Below, piece by piece: positions 58,599 through 64,000 of a stretch of DNA of 64,000 bases (within the stretch, counting starts at the first letter, position 1; each line of letters opens with the position of its first letter). The stretch is from the NCBI GenBank assembly GCA_037903475.1, contig JBAJFG010000197.1, positions 744,001-808,000 on the forward strand, read 5' to 3'. The DNA is from Ancylostoma caninum. Lineage: Eukaryota > Nematoda > Chromadorea > Rhabditida > Ancylostomatidae. Both the position numbers and the translations under genes were made by a program. Below the pieces are notes generated by a model, which did no database searches, was not told the origin of the DNA, and saw only the letters and a program-made list of their open reading frames with translations.

Positions 58599-58858
58599 TT
58601 GGGTTGCGCGATAAGTTCACGCTGTTCTTTTCATCTTGATTTTTTATCAGGAATCAAATTTTGTTCAGTTGCGTATCAGTAACCATTTTGTAACTCTTGG
58701 GTTTACTTTTTAGAAATATTCTAACCGAGTCCCTTAATTCTCGCCACACTTCATTTTCTATTGTGTGAGGTGTGAAGCTCCAGTTCAACTAGTACGACAA
58801 GCTCCGACAACAACCACTGTTCCACTTCTATCGTGGAGCAGATGCAGCTCAACAGGCA

Positions 58859-58922
<64 letters not shown>

Positions 58923-59186
58923 ATCTAGAGAGAAGCAAATACTTCTGAAAGGACGGTGAAAAAATTTATTCTTGCTTTAGAAAGGTTAATTTTACTCTGG
59001 AGGATGTCCCTTCCCTGAATATAGAGTTTTAGGGAGCATGAGACGTCTATCCGCTAGTTTTTGCTCTAGATGTAAAGAAGAACCCCTAAGAATGTTTGAT
59101 CTTGAGATCTCTGGGTTCAACTAATTCATTTCGCAAAAAAAAATCCAGTGCCCCTGAAAAACCGCACGAACGTATTGCCCAACCAT
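58599..59186. mobile_element. mariner-like MITE, 588 bp
   Basis: The left end TTGGGTTGCGCGATAAGTTC and the inward-read right end ATGGTTGGGCAATACGTTCG have the typical mariner TIR form (GGTTG...AAGTTC). Both are flanked by TA (58597-58598 and 59187-59188). No transposase motif is present. An (AT)29 microsatellite lies inside. Confidence 0.75.
58861..58918. repeat. (AT)29 microsatellite
   Basis: 58 uninterrupted bases of alternating AT within the mariner-like MITE. Length is likely polymorphic. Confidence 0.98.
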
Positions 59187-59188
59187 TA

Positions 59189-62100
59189 GTTTACTTGCTC
59201 CAATGCAAACTATTATCCATGGAATTGGGAACTAAGTAGAAGTGCAATGGAAAGGTTTGAAATGAAAATAAAGAAGATCTTTTCTTTACGCGATTTTGCG
59301 CCTATACGCACTCTTCTTTTATTTACATACATTTTTTCCGATCATTTAGAAGATCCTCACTTTGTCGTCGAGGGCGGACTTTTATCGCTCCCTTCCATTT
59401 TTTCCTCAGAGTTCTATTTACAAATTCCTTTCCCATACATCTACTTTTCCCCTTTTATTTTCACGGGAAATTAGGTAAATATTAAAAAAACATCTTGCTC
59501 CTCAAGTCATGGGTCGCTATTTCAGCTAAATAATCATAGTATGGCACTAGCAGCAAGATTCTGCCTTTTCAGGACTTCTTTGGAATTCAAGCTCCTTGCA
59601 AAACTGCTCCTCCAATCCTTGCAAACCATTTAAAGTGGTTGTATGGGCAATAATTCGCCTTATTTGCTTCTGTTGAACTTTTGAGCTCAAAGCAATTCCA
59701 ACTTTATACATGTTTCATGAGCGCTTTAGTTTCCTCGAACTGTGAGTCATTCTCCTCAAGTCCAGCACATTCGCTCGCAACTACCACCGAAACAATATCC
59801 TTAGTGTTTATAGAACACTCACTATGAACTAGCATTTTCGAGAAAACATTACATTCGTGTGTATTATGACTAATGCTTATGAATAATGCAATAATGGCGT
59901 GGACGACAACGATGAATATGAGGGAATCTCCGTAATCCTCATCGTAAGTGCGTGGGTTTTTCTATGGGCGCATCTACTCTAGAGGTCTCCTCCATATTAA
60001 TCCATGAGTAATGCCAGTGACAATTTCCGGATTGCAGGATGAATGCCAAATTTATGGATAACGTGACTATACATACAAGGATAAGATAGGGACCTCTAGA
60101 AAGTATAATTAGAACAAGGTACTCGAGAACTCAGATCATGGCGCAGGAGTTCGGAGGTACGTAAACTCACCCCATCGACTTCCCTACGATGCCAAAGCTT
60201 GGATTCTTCTGCGCTAGTTTCAGGAAAAATCCTTTAGATCTGAAGTTTCTGTGCCATTTCTGGAGAAATGTTGTTTTGTCCATGATAGGTCTAACAATAG
60301 TCAATGTGCAGTTTGCGTCGATGAAGGGCTGCCTTCTGCAGTTGGAAGAATGCCTCGCGACCGCGCCGCTCGCACTGGAATCATCGCATTGATAGCGAAC
60401 CATTGGGGTTCCCTTGATTACTCGTTGGTTTTCCTGATAGTCCACAGTGGGATGAAAAACTATTGAGCAGATTCTGAGTTGCGGCGATTCCAATGCAAGC
60501 GCTGCGTGCTTACCGAATTCACGAAGAACGCGCGACGCACAGTTTATCTATCGCCGCCCACAAAATTCGCTGGAACTTCCTGGAGCCTTTAGGGGATCTC
60601 AAGCCGGGTAAGGACCGTTGGAACCAACCTCTCCCTAGAAGTCTACAACAAGCACTGCGAATCCTCACGCGAGGTATTGTGTCGCTGTGCGTTTCTGCTC
60701 TGATTGGAATAGCTTATTCAGTGAATTTGTGGGAAGCTTCACTGGAAAAGTTGAAGTCGGCTGGCTCTATTAGGCATGAGGTGTGCAGCAATAAAGGTGG
60801 TTTTACTCTAGATGTAAAGATTCCCCGTGGCCGCCTGCACCATTAAGATTACTCAGGCTATCGCTTTAACAGCACACAAGTTTACCTATTATTAACACCA
60901 GCGCCAGTACGTTCATTCTGGCTAATCTCCTTGATGCATCCATCCGGGGACTGTCTTCATTCTGAATTTCTATACATACCATCTCCTCCTTCACCCCCCC
61001 CCCTCCCCTCTCACTATCACGCTGGAAAAGTACGTATGTGTGATCTCAGGAGCAAGCTACGCTTCGAAGAGAGATCGAAAAGCAAACGAGGCTTCGTACG
61101 TAATGCGATACGAAATCCACATGTGTCAAACAGTTGCAACACATCCGACGTAAACGCAAACTCGCTGCCGTGGATGCTGGAGCTGCACATGTTGCGTTGC
61201 TCTGCCTCGGGTAACATCCACTAATGGTCTTCTTGGAAAAAAATTCACAAGTTGCACTGCTTTCGAGTTCGCCACTCCGTCCCTAGATCTCAGTTTCTGC
61301 TTTCTGTCGGCTTACCATTCCTTCTTCTCTTCCTTTCTCTCTTCATTCATTCTTTACTGATTTGGACATTGAATTTCTGTCACATTCGCTGCTATTCTAG
61401 CACTACTAAATGTCAAATACATGAACCTAGCGAGTGACCCCCTTACAATCCTTGATAAAAGATAAAAATGACAATAGATAAAAAAGGAAATTGCTTCTCC
61501 AAACACGGAGAGATTCAAATTAAGACCTAAGTCAACAATAAGAAATAGGTGTAAGATTCTTTTAGATCGAAACTGGACAATTTTTCCCGAGTCTCACACA
61601 AGTATAGCACTTGCAAGGTTGAGGACTGTTTTGTTTGCCTGCCTTTTCATATAAATTTCTGGAAGAAAGAAATGGATTGTCGCTGCTGCTCGTCTGGACA
61701 CGTTACAAATTACTCCCCATACAAGAAAAGTAAATATTCATTACAATTGGTACTGATTACGCTTCCATTTTTCATGTGATCTACAGCGCCATGGCGTCCT
61801 TCTGCAAAGACATTTGTGCCCTTTGAGTAGGCAATTAATCATGTAGCTAGACGGATTAGCCCATAAATCTTCTGGATTGAAGCTGTTTTGTGGAAATATC
61901 TGATACTGGGCTTCTCGTCTGTTTTGTCTCTTCATTCAGAACCTTTCATTCATTCTCCTCTGCTTTATAATGTTTTCATTGTTTCAAGATTCTCTCCGAG
62001 TACAGAGACTCCGTTATCATATCTGGTGGACCTTGATACAGAAGCTACCAATTTTAATGATTTTGCATGGCTATAAGTTGAAAAATTTTTGACAGCATCT

Positions 62101-62352
62101 CTTGAAAGCGAAAGGCTCGAGGCCCAAATTTGGCAACAATAGATGGATCGGAATTTATCTTCAGATATGATTTGGGCTCGAAAATAGACTAGATTTCTCG
62201 TTTCCTTCTTTAAAAAATTCCTTCATTTTCAACAACTTCACAAACTTCTTATTTTGGTAAAAATATTGGTCTCGTGAGTAATTCCCCGGTCTTGAACTTT
62301 TTGAGTTTTTTCAAAACCAGACTTAATTACATATGTACGTATATTCACATAT
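59189..62352. other. Intergenic, weak frames only
   Basis: The plus-strand frame 60493-60846 (117 codons; PRSLQQALRILTRGIVSLCV) and the minus frame 60167-60493 (108 codons) are slightly GC-richer than the surroundings, but no domain or splice structure is recognised. The rest is AT-rich. Confidence 0.3.
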
Positions 62353-62602
62353 CAGTGCCGGACGCAGGAGTTGCTTGCCAAATGCTTGCTAAAAGTTGGG
62401 GGTGAGAAAAAAGTGGCGATTCCCACCCTAATTAAAATTATTAAGCATACCAACTTCTACAGAAAGAATTAATTATGAATATTATAAAATAATCACAAAG
62501 GTTGCATAAAAATGTGCCAATTCAATATTCTTATCTATTCTAGAAAGTAAGTTCAAAAGTTCGGTGGCCCTTCTCGGGGGAAAGGGGAAACGTCTGTTAC
62601 TG
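62353..62602. mobile_element. Probable hAT-like MITE, 250 bp
   Basis: The left end CAGTGCCGGACGCAGGAG resembles the hAT end at 7275. The inward-read right end CAGTAACAGACGTTTCC is a weaker match. Flanking octamers TCACATAT and CTACATCT agree at only 5 of 8 positions. The interior is AT-rich. Confidence 0.45.
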
Positions 62603-64000
62603 CTACATCTAGGTATTAGCGATGTACCTATGCGCAAAAACTTGTTTTTTTAATTTTTGCTTAGTTATTCACGCCACCCGATGCGCAAGTTTGGGTTCCC
62701 TCTGTTCTACCAGTAATAACAGAATTGACTCTTCTTCCTGCCGGCAACCACTGAATGCAACCAAGCTCGAGCGCAGGCTGTGACCCTCTTGTAACTACAT
62801 AGGTTCGTGGTCGCCTCAGGATCACAGTTCGCGTGCTACTCCTCATTCACCGACCCCCCCCCCCCCCTACCTACCGTATCACAGACTCTCTCCAACGACA
62901 GCACGGTTGCAAACGAAGACATCACCTGAAGCTGCTCAAGGCGACTCGATAATCGTGTGGTACGTCCAGACGTCAGCGTAAATTGCAGCTCTGCATCTAC
63001 AATTTCTGTTTGTTTTCAGTCGTTGTTGTGTTTTTGTTGTCGGTTTTGACATTGCTAGCGACGCGTAGTCGGCTGTTTGCAACTTCCTGATCCCTTTGCA
63101 CGGGGCTTTACAGTACCCCAAGGAGACAGGAGCGTACCCTAGTACATCCTGTTACATGTCGTCGAACAACTGCTCCGCTGAAGCGCTCGTTGCACTTCAA
63201 TCTAACGCTGCTAGTGGTTTTCTGCTCCAACGTAGAGCAGTGTACATGCAGTTTCTGCTGTGATCCTCTTCCGTTTCCTATAGAAATTCAATCCTCAACA
63301 CATGCAAACCAATCTTTTTGCGGGGAGGTGTCACATTTTCACTTTGCGTGGCTTTTACACTTGATCTCAGAGCTCTTTTCATGGTACACTTTGAGGGATA
63401 GACTTACAAAAGAAAAATTTGGTCCGAAAGATACAGTTTGTTCCAGAAATTAATACACCTCTTAGGTACATCACAGTTTTTGCAACTCTCTAGCAATTAC
63501 GACAACTGCTCTATTTGGGACATTGCGGAGGTAGATGGTTGTCTAATGAAACCCCCTCCTCTGAAAGCAATGAGATTCAGTAATCCTGCTGAAAACTTTG
63601 CAGAGCCATTCGGAATCCCCGCTTTTCTTTTTAGTCCTCCGGTTTATGACAAATTTTAGCCTTTCATTCTGCGATTTGGTAGATAATCTAGAAAACATAA
63701 GGATCTTGGAAAGTTGAAGCTCAGCTCCGAAGATGAATTGAATACAGCCAGGGCTTTTTTTGTAGTTTCCAAAATGTGGCCGTTTTTTCCCGTCATTTTC
63801 TTCGGCCGGAAACACATCCTTTCAGGAAGTGAAAAAATTTCTCTATAGGAAAGCAGGAATCAAAAGAAGTTTTTCTCGTTGCACGCTCTTAGTTTCACGG
63901 TGATTTTGCGCTCCCGCCTTCCGTTTCATTACATTTTACGGGTTTTACAATTCCACTTGCGAACACCTTGGTTGCGATCCTAACGAGCAGTGAACATACC
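62603..64000. other. Intergenic, no supported gene
   Basis: Contains a run of C at about 62854-62867 and short frames only. A Cys-rich short frame at 63190-63453 has no recognised domain. Confidence 0.35.

Noticed and set aside
1..64000. CRISPR array, prophage or bacterial operon
   Set aside because: No regularly spaced short repeats with unique spacers and no bacterial gene structure. The minisatellites are contiguous units without spacers.

Overview
This looks like AT-rich, gene-poor nuclear DNA of a nematode, most likely a strongylid (hookworm-like) species. That placement is inference. It rests on the style of two retroelement proteins, an RTE-clade LINE and a Penelope-like GIY-YIG protein, both of which resemble families I know from hookworm genomes, and on splice-like signals of nematode type. 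No operon, ribosomal RNA, canonical tRNA or CRISPR array is visible, and I recognise no host protein-coding gene with confidence. Most open frames are shorter than 120 codons and look like chance or repeat-borne frames.

Layout. 1-9.4 kb: a 1.3-kb TTAA-flanked foldback element (182-1495), a small Helitron with an internal 117-bp minisatellite (3017-3896), a short hAT-like MITE (7275-7547) and one possible host exon (7797-8063, minus). 9.4-11.4 kb: a 1.9-kb non-autonomous Helitron in minus orientation with a 60-bp minisatellite. 11.9-17 kb: a 179-bp foldback MITE, a possible terminal exon, and a 0.9-kb mariner-type TIR element. 17.8-19.6 kb: a second copy of the TTAA foldback, interrupted by about 0.5 kb of unrelated DNA. 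20.3-23.7 kb: an apparently full-length, open RTE retrotransposon with a 12-bp target duplication. 24.8-27.4 kb: a second AGGCAG-ended TIR family, two tandem units sharing one TCAA. 28.9-30.7 kb: a rearranged Penelope-like element with an intact GIY-YIG frame, inverted flanks and a hammerhead-like 3' motif. 31.3-31.9 kb: a tRNA-like relic and a third TTAA foldback. 33.9-35.9 kb: a second copy of the 2-kb Helitron, inverted relative to the first. 36-64 kb: quiet sequence holding a perfect 50-bp palindrome, a 215-bp TIR element, a 0.9-kb hAT MITE with an exact 8-bp target duplication, two more TTAA elements, a mariner MITE containing an (AT)29 tract, and a second short hAT-like MITE.

How it works together: the window is a graveyard, with perhaps one live element (the RTE), of five kinds of transposon. 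The autonomous coding capacity is limited to the RTE endonuclease-reverse transcriptase and the C-terminal part of a Penelope polyprotein. Everything else is non-autonomous and would need helicase or transposase supplied from elsewhere. Recurrent themes are terminal AGGCAG with TTAA-like targets in two otherwise different families, and tandem minisatellites inside Helitrons.
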